NCBI GenBank assembly: GCA_963698735.1
Contig: CAVOSA010000021.1
Location: forward strand, 186,001-250,000
DNA from: RPQJ01 sp963698735
GTDB lineage: Bacteria > Pseudomonadota > Gammaproteobacteria > Steroidobacterales > Steroidobacteraceae
Length of the DNA: 64,000 bases
Reading direction: 5' to 3'
The notes beneath the pieces were generated by a model. That model saw only the letters and a list, made by a program, of their open reading frames with translations. It had not been told where the DNA came from and did not search any database. Numbering within the stretch: position 1 is the stretch's first letter; every line of letters begins with the position of its first letter. Shown here in pieces: positions 8,442 to 17,799 of the stretch. The position numbers and the translations under genes were made by a program.

Positions 8442-9926
8442 ATGAGCGACAGCTGCGACATCCTGGTCGTCGGCGGCGGCATCAACGGGGCCGGCATCGC
8501 GCGCGATGCCGCAGGACGCGGGCTCCGCACGGTGCTCTGCGAGCAGCATGACCTCTCCGCACACACGTCCTCTGCAAGCACGAAACTGATCCACGGCGGG
8601 CTGCGCTATCTCGAGTACTACGACTTCGGGCTGGTACGGAAGTCGCTGCGGGAGCGGGAAATTGTGCTGGCGTTGGCGCCGCATCTGTCGTGGCCGCTGC
8701 GCTTCGTGCTGCCGCACGATTCCCACCTGCGGCCTGCCTGGATGATCCGCGCGGGGTTGTTCCTCTACGATCATCTCGCGGCCCGCAAGCGCCTGCCGGG
8801 ATCGGAGAAGATCGACCTGCGCCGTCATCCGGCCGGGGCGCCGCTCGACCAGCGCTACCGCACGGGTTTCGCGTATTCGGACGCCTGGGTCGACGACGCC
8901 AGGCTCGTGCTGGTGAATGCGATGGACGCGCAGGAACGCGGTGCCAGCGTCTTCACGCGCACCGCCTGCGTGAAGCTGGAGCGCGACGGCGCTGCATGGA
9001 TCGCCACGCTGCGCGAGGCGAACGGGCGCGAGCGCTCGCTGCGGGCGCGACTCGTGGTCAACGCGACAGGACCCTGGGTCGCGGAATTCCTGGACCGGCA
9101 CACGCCGACGCCCGCCCGGCATCATCCCCGCATGATCCAGGGCAGCCACATCGTGGTGCCCAAGCTGTTCGAACACGAGTTCGCCTACATCTTCCAGGCG
9201 CCGGACGGGCGCATCGTGTTCGCGCTGCCGTATGAAGGCGACTTCACGCTGGTCGGCACGACGGAAAGCGAATTCACCGGCGATCTCGCCCATCCTGCGA
9301 TCGCGCGCGCCGAAGTGACGTACCTGGTCGGGATGATCAACCGTTACTTCGCGCGCGACCTGACCGAAGCCGACGTCGTCTGGACGTTCGCCGGGCTACG
9401 GCCGTTGCTGGCCGCCTCGATGGACGATCCCAAGAGCGTGACTCGCGACTACGTCATCGACTTCGACCGCAGCGGCCCGCCCCTGCTGTCGATCTACGGC
9501 GGCAAGCTCACGACGTACCGCCAGCTCGCCGAAGACGTCGTGGACAGTGTCTGTCCGGTGCTCGGCAGCAGCGCCGTCGCCTGGACGAAGCACGTGCCGC
9601 TGCCCGGCGGCGACATGGCCGATGGCGATTTCGCGCGCTTCGTCGCGCAGATGCGCGCGCGCTACGGCTGGCTGGACCCTGCGCTGCTGCAACGTTTTGC
9701 ACGCGCCTACGGCACACGCATGACACGCCTGCTCGACGGCTGCACCCGCATGACGGATCTGGGCGAGGCCGTGCTGCCAGGACTGCATGCGCGTGAGATC
9801 GAATACCTGCGCACCGCCGAGTTCGCGCGGACGGCCGAAGACATCCTCTACCGGCGCAGCAAGCTCGGCGTGCACCTCGGGCCGGGCGCAGTCGCCGCGC
9901 TCGACGCCTGGCTCGCGCGCAGTTGA
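8442..9926 (+). CDS. glpD: aerobic glycerol-3-phosphate dehydrogenase
   Basis: 494 residues from ATG 8442, five bases after the DUF1343 stop; a GTG at 8433 is an alternative start. It oxidises glycerol-3-phosphate to dihydroxyacetone phosphate at the inner membrane, passing electrons to quinone through FAD. The FAD-binding loop is at residues 11-18 (GGGINGAG) and is followed by a KLIHGGLRYLEYYDFGLV block and FAYSDAWVDDARLV. The C-terminal DAO domain has TFAGLRPLL and SIYGGKLTTYRQLAED. The glycerol kinase gene lies 6.4 kb downstream, beyond an insertion-rich region. Confidence 0.95.
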   Translation: MSDSCDILVVGGGINGAGIARDAAGRGLRTVLCEQHDLSAHTSSASTKLIHGGLRYLEYYDFGLVRKSLREREIVLALAPHLSWPLRFVLPHDSHLRPAWMIRAGLFLYDHLAARKRLPGSEKIDLRRHPAGAPLDQRYRTGFAYSDAWVDDARLVLVNAMDAQERGASVFTRTACVKLERDGAAWIATLREANGRERSLRARLVVNATGPWVAEFLDRHTPTPARHHPRMIQGSHIVVPKLFEHEFAYIFQAPDGRIVFALPYEGDFTLVGTTESEFTGDLAHPAIARAEVTYLVGMINRYFARDLTEADVVWTFAGLRPLLAASMDDPKSVTRDYVIDFDRSGPPLLSIYGGKLTTYRQLAEDVVDSVCPVLGSSAVAWTKHVPLPGGDMADGDFARFVAQMRARYGWLDPALLQRFARAYGTRMTRLLDGCTRMTDLGEAVLPGLHAREIEYLRTAEFARTAEDILYRRSKLGVHLGPGAVAALDAWLARS

Positions 9927-9980
9927 GCGCAGCGCTGCACGATACTGTCGGCGGCCAGCACCCAACGCCGCCAATCCAGC

Positions 9981-10154
9981 CTCTGCCACGCTCATGGTCT
10001 CGCGCGCAGGTGAATCGCGCGGAGGAACCGCGCGATTCACCGCGAACCTTGTTCGAGCGGCCGCGAGGCGATGGTGCCAGCGGCTGGTCGGGTGGATGGA
10101 AGCCGCCTCGCGACTGCGCTCGAACGGCGGCGCTCGACAAATCGCGTGACAGAG
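9981..10154 (+). repeat. 174-bp repeat, copy A (inverted partner at 14060-14233)
   Basis: Noncoding and highly palindromic. It contains a perfect 13-bp stem with a 5-nt loop (GTGAATCGCGCGG / CCGCGCGATTCAC). A second large hairpin is formed by GTTCGAGC..CGCGAGGCG with CGCCTCGCG..GCTCGAAC, and the inner arm has a further AGC/GCT stem. Aligned by eye with the reverse complement of 14060-14233 it differs at about five positions. It looks like a REP/REPIN-type mobile palindromic element. It begins about 55 bp after glpD. Confidence 0.8.
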
Positions 10155-10372
10155 GCTGCATCGTCGGCGCCGTGTGCCCGGTCGGTGGATCGGCACCAAG
10201 GCGCCGAAATCACATGGGCGCGGGCCGGGCATCTGGCTGTGACTGCCAGAATGATTGTTCTTGCGTTCCCGTCAGGGTAAAAGCAATGGGATGGACCCCT
10301 CCCCACACCTACGGCATCGAGTGCCAGACTGGGAGTGTGAAATCACCAGTCACGGAATGAGGAGGGGTCGTC

Positions 10373-11405
10373 ATGAAGCTTACTCGCGTGGGTGTGGATT
10401 TGGCCAAGCAGGTCTTCCAGGTGCACGGCGTGGATCGGGCGGAGCGCCCGGCCTGGTGCAAGCGCCTGAAGCGAAGCTCGCTGGATCGCTGATCTGGAGC
10501 GCGACGTCGAGCCAGGCGCCGAGATCGGCATGGAGGCCTGTGGCAGCGCGCATCACTGGGCTCGGGTTTTGCAGGGCAAGGGCTACCGGGTGAAGCTGAT
10601 CGCTCCGTAGTTCGTGAAGCCGTACGTGAAGACGAACAAGACCGACGCGAACGACGCCGAGGCGATCTGCGAGGCGATGAGCCGACCGAGCATGCGGTTC
10701 GTGGCGGTGAAGACCGTCGAGCAGCAAGATCTGCAGGCGGTGCATCGAGTGCGCTCGAGCCTGATCCGGGAGCGGACTGCCAAGGCGAACCAGCTGCGCG
10801 GGCTCGTCTATGAGTACGGTCTGGTGGCCCCTCGCGAGATCAGTTCCCTGCGGCGAGCAGTTCCGCAGTGGCTGGAGGACGCGGAGAATGGCCTGACCGT
10901 ACGCTTCCGATCGCTGCTGGCTGGCTTGTACCGTGATCTGAAGCAACTCGACGAGCGGGTACGCGAGCTCGATCAGGAAGTCGCCGCGATCACTCGTGAG
11001 CACGAGCCCGTCCGGCGACTCATGCAGATCAACGGGGTTGGCCCGTTGATCGCCAGCGCGCTGTACGCGCTGGTCGGCGATGCGAGGCAGTACCGCAACG
11101 GTCGTGATCTGGCGGTGGCACTGGGACTGACGCCTCGGCAGCACAGCTCGGGCGGCAAGGAGAAGCTGCTGGGTATCAGCAAGCGCGGCGACAAGTATGT
11201 GCGCACGCTGCTGATCCACGGCGCACGCTCGGCGTTGCGCACGGCGCCAGGCAGGACGGATCGGATCAGTCGCTGGGCCTTGGCGCTGGCCGAGCGTTCA
11301 CACCCGAACGTCGCTGTGACGGCGCTCGCCAACAAGACCGCCCGGGTCGCCTGGGCGATGCTGAGGCATGGAGCGAACTATGAACCGGAGCGCGTGGCGG
11401 CCTGA
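10373..11405 (+). pseudogene. IS110 family transposase, frameshifted and with an in-frame stop
   Basis: The N-terminus starts at ATG 10373 with the family's RVGVDLAKQVFQVHGVDR, which carries the first catalytic Asp, and then runs out of frame at a TGA near 10490. A different frame continues the homology (IGMEACGSAHHWARVLQ, KLIAP), is broken by TAG at 10608-10610, and resumes from the GTG at 10614 with KTNKTDANDAEAICEAM, which carries further DEDD residues. The C-terminal Transposase_20 domain is intact: INGVGPLIASALYALVGD, LGLTPRQHSSGGKEKLLGISKRGD. Two separate lesions make it inactive. Reaction in active relatives: bridge-RNA-guided recombination by a serine-containing DEDD recombinase. Confidence 0.85.
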
Positions 11406-11660
11406 GGCCGTGCGTTCCAACTGATCGAGGAGAACATCACCGCGGTTGCGAGCACTCCGAAAGATGGCGAACAGGTCGAACCGGCGTCGACATAACCTGA
11501 GAGTGTCTGAGGGCGACAAGCCCGAGAAAGCAATGAGGAGCCGACGCGCGAATAGCCCATCGTGGCCCGACCTCGACTGATCGAGGTCAGACAGAGGCCG
11601 GATATACGTGAGCAGTCGTACCTTCTCACCGGAACGCGGAGTGCTAGCAAAGTGGCGTGG
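11406..11660 (+). ncRNA. candidate bridge RNA region in the right end of the IS
   Basis: The only long noncoding part of the element, on the side where IS1111-group elements encode their bridge RNA. It contains a perfect 8-bp hairpin, GACCTCGA (11569-11576), loop CTGA, TCGAGGTC (11581-11588), and other GC-rich potential stems. IS110 members use such RNA to specify donor and target DNA. This is inferred from position and one clear hairpin only; I cannot identify the binding loops. Confidence 0.35.
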
Positions 11661-11785
11661 GGTCCATATACAGACACTCCACCGCGAAGGGGTCGGGTTT
11701 GATGCCAAGCATTCTGTGTACGAAAGTGCTGCATTTTCCATCACACGCCGTGTGACCGCGCGGCCCGATTGTCGCTAGGACCTGC

Positions 11786-12253
11786 ATGAAAGCAAACATC
11801 TATCCAACTTTGATCCTCGCGTTAGCGGTGTTTCCTGTTTGCGCTGCAGAGGAGGTGACCTTCACGAATATTGTTACCGAGGTGGGGTTCTCAAGTGCGC
11901 CTACTTCTCTGTACTTGATTCGAGATCAGCGAGCTTGGGAAACACTATGGACCCAACGTCATTCTGGAGAGAACCCTCCGCCGTCCTTGCCGTCAGTTGA
12001 CCTAGAGCAAAAGTCGATCATAGGCTTCTATGCTGGTGGGCGGCCCTCAAGTGGCTACATGGTTCAAATCAAGCGCATCGTGGAACACACGGACAAGATC
12101 ACCCTTGAGATAGAAGAAAGGGTGCCCGCTGACAATTGCACTGTTCTCGCGGTGGTAACCAGCCCCTACACCTTCGTAGCGGTTGACAGTTCTATTGGGC
12201 GAAAGCCGCTCGACTTTCAGCTGTCTGTGTCGGCTGTTTCCTGCGGCGAGTGA
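11786..12253 (+). CDS. exported PrcB-like protein (PrcB C-terminal domain)
   Basis: 155 residues from ATG 11786. A signal peptide ends near VCAAEE. The mature part matches the PrcB_C domain, first named in the Treponema dentilisin complex: YLIRDQRAWETLW, a VDLEQKSIIGFYAGGRPSSGYMVQI core, and the closing PADNCTVLAVVTSPYTFVAV. Such proteins are small extracytoplasmic domains that may associate with proteases or bind metals. Codon use is clearly less GC-rich than in flanking glpD or the OPT gene, which suggests recent acquisition. First passenger gene after the IS. Confidence 0.7.
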   Translation: MKANIYPTLILALAVFPVCAAEEVTFTNIVTEVGFSSAPTSLYLIRDQRAWETLWTQRHSGENPPPSLPSVDLEQKSIIGFYAGGRPSSGYMVQIKRIVEHTDKITLEIEERVPADNCTVLAVVTSPYTFVAVDSSIGRKPLDFQLSVSAVSCGE

Positions 12254-12260
12254 CCGAATT

Positions 12261-12311
12261 GGGTCGGTTCGCGCCGGTCGCGTCGCGGTAGGATCGTCCA
12301 GAAGCGGGCAT
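12261..12311 (+). repeat. 51-bp direct repeat, copy 1
   Basis: A noncoding segment directly after the PrcB-like gene. Ungapped comparison with 12699-12749 shows 40 of 51 identical bases, including GCCGGTCG, GCGGTA, and ATCG.CCAGAAG. Each copy follows a small passenger gene at a similar distance. It may be a cassette-linked recombination site, a shared promoter region or the relic of a duplication. Confidence 0.55.
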
Positions 12312-12336
12312 AGAGTTTGCGAACATCGTCGGGAAG

Positions 12337-12687
12337 GTGACCTTGGACGCTATCGCTGAACGACGACTCGAGCTTCGTACGGGGGACAACTCCACCGAGG
12401 TCGTCGTAAAGCTTGGACGACCCGTGCCGGACGACGCTCTCGACGCATGGAAGTGCCCTTACGAAGTGTGGTTCGGAGACTCGTGCCGCGAGATGGCGAT
12501 CTATGGGTCGGACTCGATGCAGGCACTACAGTTGTCGATTGCGACTTTGGACATGGAACTGCGGTTGGGTGCAAACCGTCGAGGCGGGGTCCTGTATCAC
12601 CTCGACGAGCCGTTCAACTCGATCCTTGAGGGCAGCGGGTTACAGGTGAAGACCCCGGCTGACCCAGCCCCGCTAACCGACGAATGA
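12337..12687 (+). CDS. small conserved hypothetical protein (DUF6968-like)
   Basis: 116 residues if the GTG at 12337 is used; no strong ribosome site decides the start. It contains ERRLEL, VVVKLGRPVPDD, WKCPYEVWF and YGSDSMQALQLSIATL. This order (LGRP, then W.CPY, then a G.DSMQALQL helix) recalls the DUF6968 group of small bacterial proteins, but the assignment is from memory of the pattern and is tentative. No signal peptide. It sits between the two copies of the 51-bp repeat. Confidence 0.6.
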   Translation: MTLDAIAERRLELRTGDNSTEVVVKLGRPVPDDALDAWKCPYEVWFGDSCREMAIYGSDSMQALQLSIATLDMELRLGANRRGGVLYHLDEPFNSILEGSGLQVKTPADPAPLTDE

Positions 12688-12698
12688 CCGTCCGTAGT

Positions 12699-12749
12699 GG
12701 GTCGGGACCTGCCGGTCGAGGGGCGGTATGATCGGCCAGAAGAGGACAT
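12699..12749 (+). repeat. 51-bp direct repeat, copy 2
   Basis: Second copy of the repeat at 12261-12311 (about 78% identical, no gaps), beginning about 12 bp after the stop of the DUF6968-like gene. A GTTGGGC sequence at 12768-12774 resembles an integron core site, but I see no matching RYYYAAC partner at the proper spacing. Confidence 0.55.
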
Positions 12750-12859
12750 TCCGCCCTGGCTGCTAGCGTTGGGCGGCGCTGCCGGTCGCTTCCGGGCACA
12801 CGCATGATATGCGGGACCCTGCAGTAGTAGGCTGGATTGCATGTGCAGGGAGGAAGCCC

Positions 12860-13768
12860 ATGAAGCGATTACTCATTCTGGTCAGCCTCGCACTGGCCTT
12901 TCTTGACATCGCCGCAGCTCAGACGACGGCCGGCGTAGCGAACGCGACTGCCGTCAGATATGGCGCCAACCCAGCCGCCGGCGGCACGTTCACCCACGAC
13001 GGCGTAAGTCTCTATTACGAGGTCTACGGCGCCGGTGACCCCCTTCTGCTGGTGCATGGCAACGGCGGCAGTATCGGCAGTCTTACTGCCCAAATCGCTT
13101 ACTTCAGAGAGCACTACAGGGTCATTGCAATGGACAGCCGGGACCACGGCAGATCCGGCGACAGTCTCGACAATCTCACGTATGAGAAAATGACTGACGA
13201 TCTTGCGGCACTGCTCGACCACCTGAACACCGGACCGGTGTACGTGCTCGGCTGGAGTGACGGGGCGATCGAGGCTCTGCTGCTTGCGCTCCGGCACCCG
13301 GCGAAGGTGCGCAAGGTCGCTGCGATGGCCGCCAACCTCAACCCGAGCGAGGATGCCATGCGACCTGAGGTCATCGCTCTGGTCAAGTCAGCGGTCGCAG
13401 CGGCTCCTGCCGTCGACAAGGACACACCCGCGGGCCGACGACAACTCAAGGTCAGGTCAATGTTTCTCGACGAACCCCACATTCCGCTGGAGGCGCTCGA
13501 TGCCATCACGGCCCCTACGCTGGTCATGGCAGGCGATCACGACCTCGTCCGCGATGAGCACACGGTGGCGATCTTCCAGCATATTCCCAACAGCCAGTTG
13601 GCGATCTTCCCGAACGCGACACACATGATCCCCTACGACGACCCGGCCTTGTTCAACGCTACCGTTGATCGGTTCTTCCGTACTCCGTTCGTAAGGAGAA
13701 ACAGGATCGACGATGCGCTCAAGTCGGGGAGGGAGATGCGGGCCGCTCAGGAGGCGCAGACACACTGA
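12860..13768 (+). CDS. secreted alpha/beta hydrolase
   Basis: 302 residues from ATG 12860, chosen because an AGGGAGGAAG ribosome site precedes it and a signal peptide follows (hydrophobic run ending DIAAAQ). Hydrolase features are the oxyanion strand LLLVHGNGGS, MDSRDHGRSGD, a nucleophile elbow GWSDG with Ser133, an acid in MAGDHDLV and the catalytic His in NATHMIPY. Substrate unknown; esterase or lactonase activity is plausible. Last passenger gene of the island before the inverted repeat at 14060. Confidence 0.85.
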   Translation: MKRLLILVSLALAFLDIAAAQTTAGVANATAVRYGANPAAGGTFTHDGVSLYYEVYGAGDPLLLVHGNGGSIGSLTAQIAYFREHYRVIAMDSRDHGRSGDSLDNLTYEKMTDDLAALLDHLNTGPVYVLGWSDGAIEALLLALRHPAKVRKVAAMAANLNPSEDAMRPEVIALVKSAVAAAPAVDKDTPAGRRQLKVRSMFLDEPHIPLEALDAITAPTLVMAGDHDLVRDEHTVAIFQHIPNSQLAIFPNATHMIPYDDPALFNATVDRFFRTPFVRRNRIDDALKSGREMRAAQEAQTH

Positions 13769-14059
13769 ACCAACGAAAGGTCGTGTCGAGTGCAATCGAT
13801 GGGTCGCGCACAGACGCATGACCAGGAAATCGAGCAGACGAGCGGCTCCGGTGGCGCATTACCACTGTCGGCGCGGATGCGCGGCCCAAGGTAGTGTCCA
13901 CTTCGGGTCGTTCTCGCCCGGTGAACGACCGCTATCTGGACGCCGCGGCAGCGCCGCCTGCACGACCTGCTCACCAGGCGAATCACATCGCCGGAAATCG
14001 TCAGATCCGATAGTTACCGCGCGCTGCTGAGGAACGGGTGCAGCGCTGCCAACCTGACT
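13769..14059. other. intergenic stretch without a gene, one strong hairpin
   Basis: About 290 bp with no credible coding frame. GGTCGTT (13906-13912) and AACGACC (13924-13930) form a perfect 7-bp hairpin that could serve as a terminator-like or palindromic element. The rest shows no recognisable feature up to the 174-bp repeat. Confidence 0.4.
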
Positions 14060-14233
14060 CTCTGCCGCGCGATTTGTCGAGCGCCGCCGTTCGAGCGCAG
14101 TCGCGAGGCGGCATCCATCCATCCGACCAGCCGCTGGCACCATCGCCTCGCGGCCGCTCGAACAAGGTTCGCGGTGAATCGCGCGGTTCCTCCGCGCGAT
14201 TCACCTGCGCGCGAGACCATGAGCGCGGCAGAG
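14060..14233 (-). repeat. 174-bp repeat, copy B (inverted relative to 9981-10154)
   Basis: Reverse complement of copy A, with about five differences along 174 bp, including the 13-bp hairpin with AGGAA-type loop and the GTTCGAGC/GCTCGAAC outer stem. The two copies lie 3.9 kb apart in opposite orientation and bracket the IS and all three passenger genes. Copy B ends about 90 bp before the stop of the OPT gene. Confidence 0.8.
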
Positions 14234-14321
14234 AGCCGGGTTGGCCGCGCCGCATGGTCCCCGAGGCACGCCGTTGCAGATACAGCACGCCATGTGCGCA
14301 GGGGGACGCGCCCGAGTGCCG

Positions 14322-16211
14322 CTACGCCGGTGTGCGACCCGGCCGTCCACCGCGCAGCAGGAAGAAGCAGACGGCCAGCGCGATCACGAGCGCCGCGACC
14401 TCACCGCCAAGTCCCGCGAGCCGGGGATCGACAGCCCGCGGCGCGATACCCGCCGCGACGAGTCCCGCGATGGCGACGCCTGCGAGTCCTTCACCCGCCA
14501 CGAGTCCCGACGCCGCGAGGATGCCGGTGTCGCTTTCCCCTTCGGCCAGCGGTGTCCGGTTGCGCTCGACGAGCGCACGCACGCAGCCGCCGACGAACAG
14601 CGGCGCCATCGTCGCGAGCGGCAGGTAAATGCCGATGGCGAACGCGAGCCCCGACACGCCGCAGAGCATCGCGCCGATGGCCAGGCCGGCACCGCTCAGC
14701 ACCAAGTCCCACGGCAATGCGCCGGCGAGCACGCCCTCGATGATGGTCTTCATCAGCGTGGCCTGCGGCGCCGGAATCTCCTTCGACCCGAACTCGTACG
14801 CATTGCCGAGCAGCATGACCGTGGCCGCGACGGCCCAGCAGGCGAAAGCCGCGCCGATGAGCTGGCCCAGCTGCTGTCTTGCGGGCGTGGCGCCGACGAG
14901 CCAGCCCGTCTTGAGATCCTGCGAGATGTCGCCCGCCTTGCTCGCGGCGACCGCGACGATCGTGCCCACCGTGAGCACGCCGGCACGCGCATCGGCATCG
15001 ACCCAGCCGGCGGCGGCAAACACCGACGCCGTGCCGAGGAGCGTCACCAGCGCGATGCCGGACGTGGGCTGGGAAGACACGCCGACGATGCCAACGATGC
15101 GCGCCGCAACGGCAACGAACAGCACGCCGAAGAGCCCGACGCCGCAGGCGAGAATTCCCCGTTGCAACGGCGCCATCTCGCCGGCAAACACGCCTGGTAC
15201 AAGCCCGGCGGTCAGCACGACCAGCGCCACGCCGCCGAAGACGAAGCTGGCCGGCAGGTCGCGATCGGTGCGCAAGCTCGAGCTGGCGCCGCGGGCGTCG
15301 GAATCCTGCATGCCCCGCGCGACGGCTGCGAACGCACCGACCATCGTGGGCAGGCCGCGCAGCACGGTCAGGATGCCTGCCGTGGCGACGGCCCCGGCAC
15401 CGATGTAGCGGACATAGCGCGACCAGATGGCGCCCGCGTCCATGTCGACGATGAGCCGCTCCGTTTCCGGGTACAACGGCTGCGTCATTGCGGCGCCCAT
15501 CCACGCGATGAGTGGCGTGATCACGACGGCCGAAATCAACGCTCCGGCCACGCAGACAGCCGACTGGCGATAGCCCAGGATGTAACCGACGCCGATCAGG
15601 GCCGGCGCGATCTCGAGCGCGAGTTCCGCCTTGGGCAGCACGGGCAAGGCGAAGCCGATTTCGCCCGGCAGCAGGTAGGCGAGCGAGATGATGACCTTGA
15701 CGGCCGCGCCGACGGCCATGCCCCGGAAGATCCAGGCGCTGGCGCTGGCGGCGCCGCCGGATTCCCGGGCCGTCGCCCGCAGCACCTCGGCGCAGGCCGT
15801 GCCTTCCGGGTACGGCAACTCGTCGTGCGCCTTGACGATCAGCAGGCGCCGCAAGGGCACCATCGCGGCAATGCCGAGCAAGGCGCCGAGGAACGCGAGC
15901 GTGACCACCTGCAGGTATGGGGGCACCGCACCCCACAGGAACAGGGCTGGAATCGTGAAGATCGTACCGGTGGCCAGCGACGTGGAAGCCGACGCGACGG
16001 TCTGCGACATGTTGGCTTCGAGAATCGTGCCGCGAGCCCGCAGCAGCCGGAACGCGGCGACCGTCATCACGGCGGCCGGGATCGACGCGGACACCGTCAT
16101 GCCGACGCGCAGGCCCAGATAGGCGTTGGCCGCGCCGAAGACGATGCCGAGCACGATGCCGATGCCGACCGCCTTGACGGTGAATTCCGCAACGTCATCG
16201 GCAGGCTGCAT
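14322..16211 (-). CDS. OPT family oligopeptide transporter
   Basis: 629 residues from ATG 16211 (MQPADD...; an in-frame ATG at 16247 would add twelve residues). About 14-16 hydrophobic segments fill the length. OPT features are GIVFGAANAYLGLRVGMTVSAS near the N-terminus, ASTSLATGTIFTIPALF, a PYPEGTACAEVL loop (around residue 150) and EFGSKEIPAPQATLMK toward the C-terminus. The family imports oligopeptides or metal-chelates with protons. Divergent from glpK, with about 85 bp between the starts. Confidence 0.9.
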   Translation of the reverse strand: MQPADDVAEFTVKAVGIGIVLGIVFGAANAYLGLRVGMTVSASIPAAVMTVAAFRLLRARGTILEANMSQTVASASTSLATGTIFTIPALFLWGAVPPYLQVVTLAFLGALLGIAAMVPLRRLLIVKAHDELPYPEGTACAEVLRATARESGGAASASAWIFRGMAVGAAVKVIISLAYLLPGEIGFALPVLPKAELALEIAPALIGVGYILGYRQSAVCVAGALISAVVITPLIAWMGAAMTQPLYPETERLIVDMDAGAIWSRYVRYIGAGAVATAGILTVLRGLPTMVGAFAAVARGMQDSDARGASSSLRTDRDLPASFVFGGVALVVLTAGLVPGVFAGEMAPLQRGILACGVGLFGVLFVAVAARIVGIVGVSSQPTSGIALVTLLGTASVFAAAGWVDADARAGVLTVGTIVAVAASKAGDISQDLKTGWLVGATPARQQLGQLIGAAFACWAVAATVMLLGNAYEFGSKEIPAPQATLMKTIIEGVLAGALPWDLVLSGAGLAIGAMLCGVSGLAFAIGIYLPLATMAPLFVGGCVRALVERNRTPLAEGESDTGILAASGLVAGEGLAGVAIAGLVAAGIAPRAVDPRLAGLGGEVAALVIALAVCFFLLRGGRPGRTPA

Positions 16212-16296
16212 CGGGGGATCATCTCGTAACCTGCGCGCATGGCGCAATGCGCGTGGCGGCTGATCTAGAATCGACGCTTCTCAGACGGGTAGGCTC

Positions 16297-17790
<1,494 letters not shown>

Positions 17791-17799
17791 GATCGCGCC

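Larger units (their letters stand above)
10291..11667 (+). mobile_element. IS110-family (IS1111-type) insertion sequence, decayed
   Basis: About 1.38 kb between a 9-bp inverted match, ATGGACCCC (10291-10299) and GGGGTCCAT (11659-11667). It encloses a disrupted DEDD transposase. IS1111-group elements carry short subterminal inverted repeats and a long noncoding right end, which fits the layout here (about 80 bp left, about 255 bp right of the gene). The exact outer boundaries are uncertain by several bases because the repeats are subterminal. It lies inside the island bounded by the two 174-bp repeats. Confidence 0.65.

Noticed and set aside
12660..12780. Possible integron attC site (GTTGGGC at 12768)
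   Set aside because: No matching RYYYAAC core at the right spacing and no integrase in the window, so an integron cassette array is not supported.
14241..16229. Open frame of 662 codons on the + strand
   Set aside because: Antisense to the OPT transporter; no hydrophobic pattern or motif, typical high-GC shadow.
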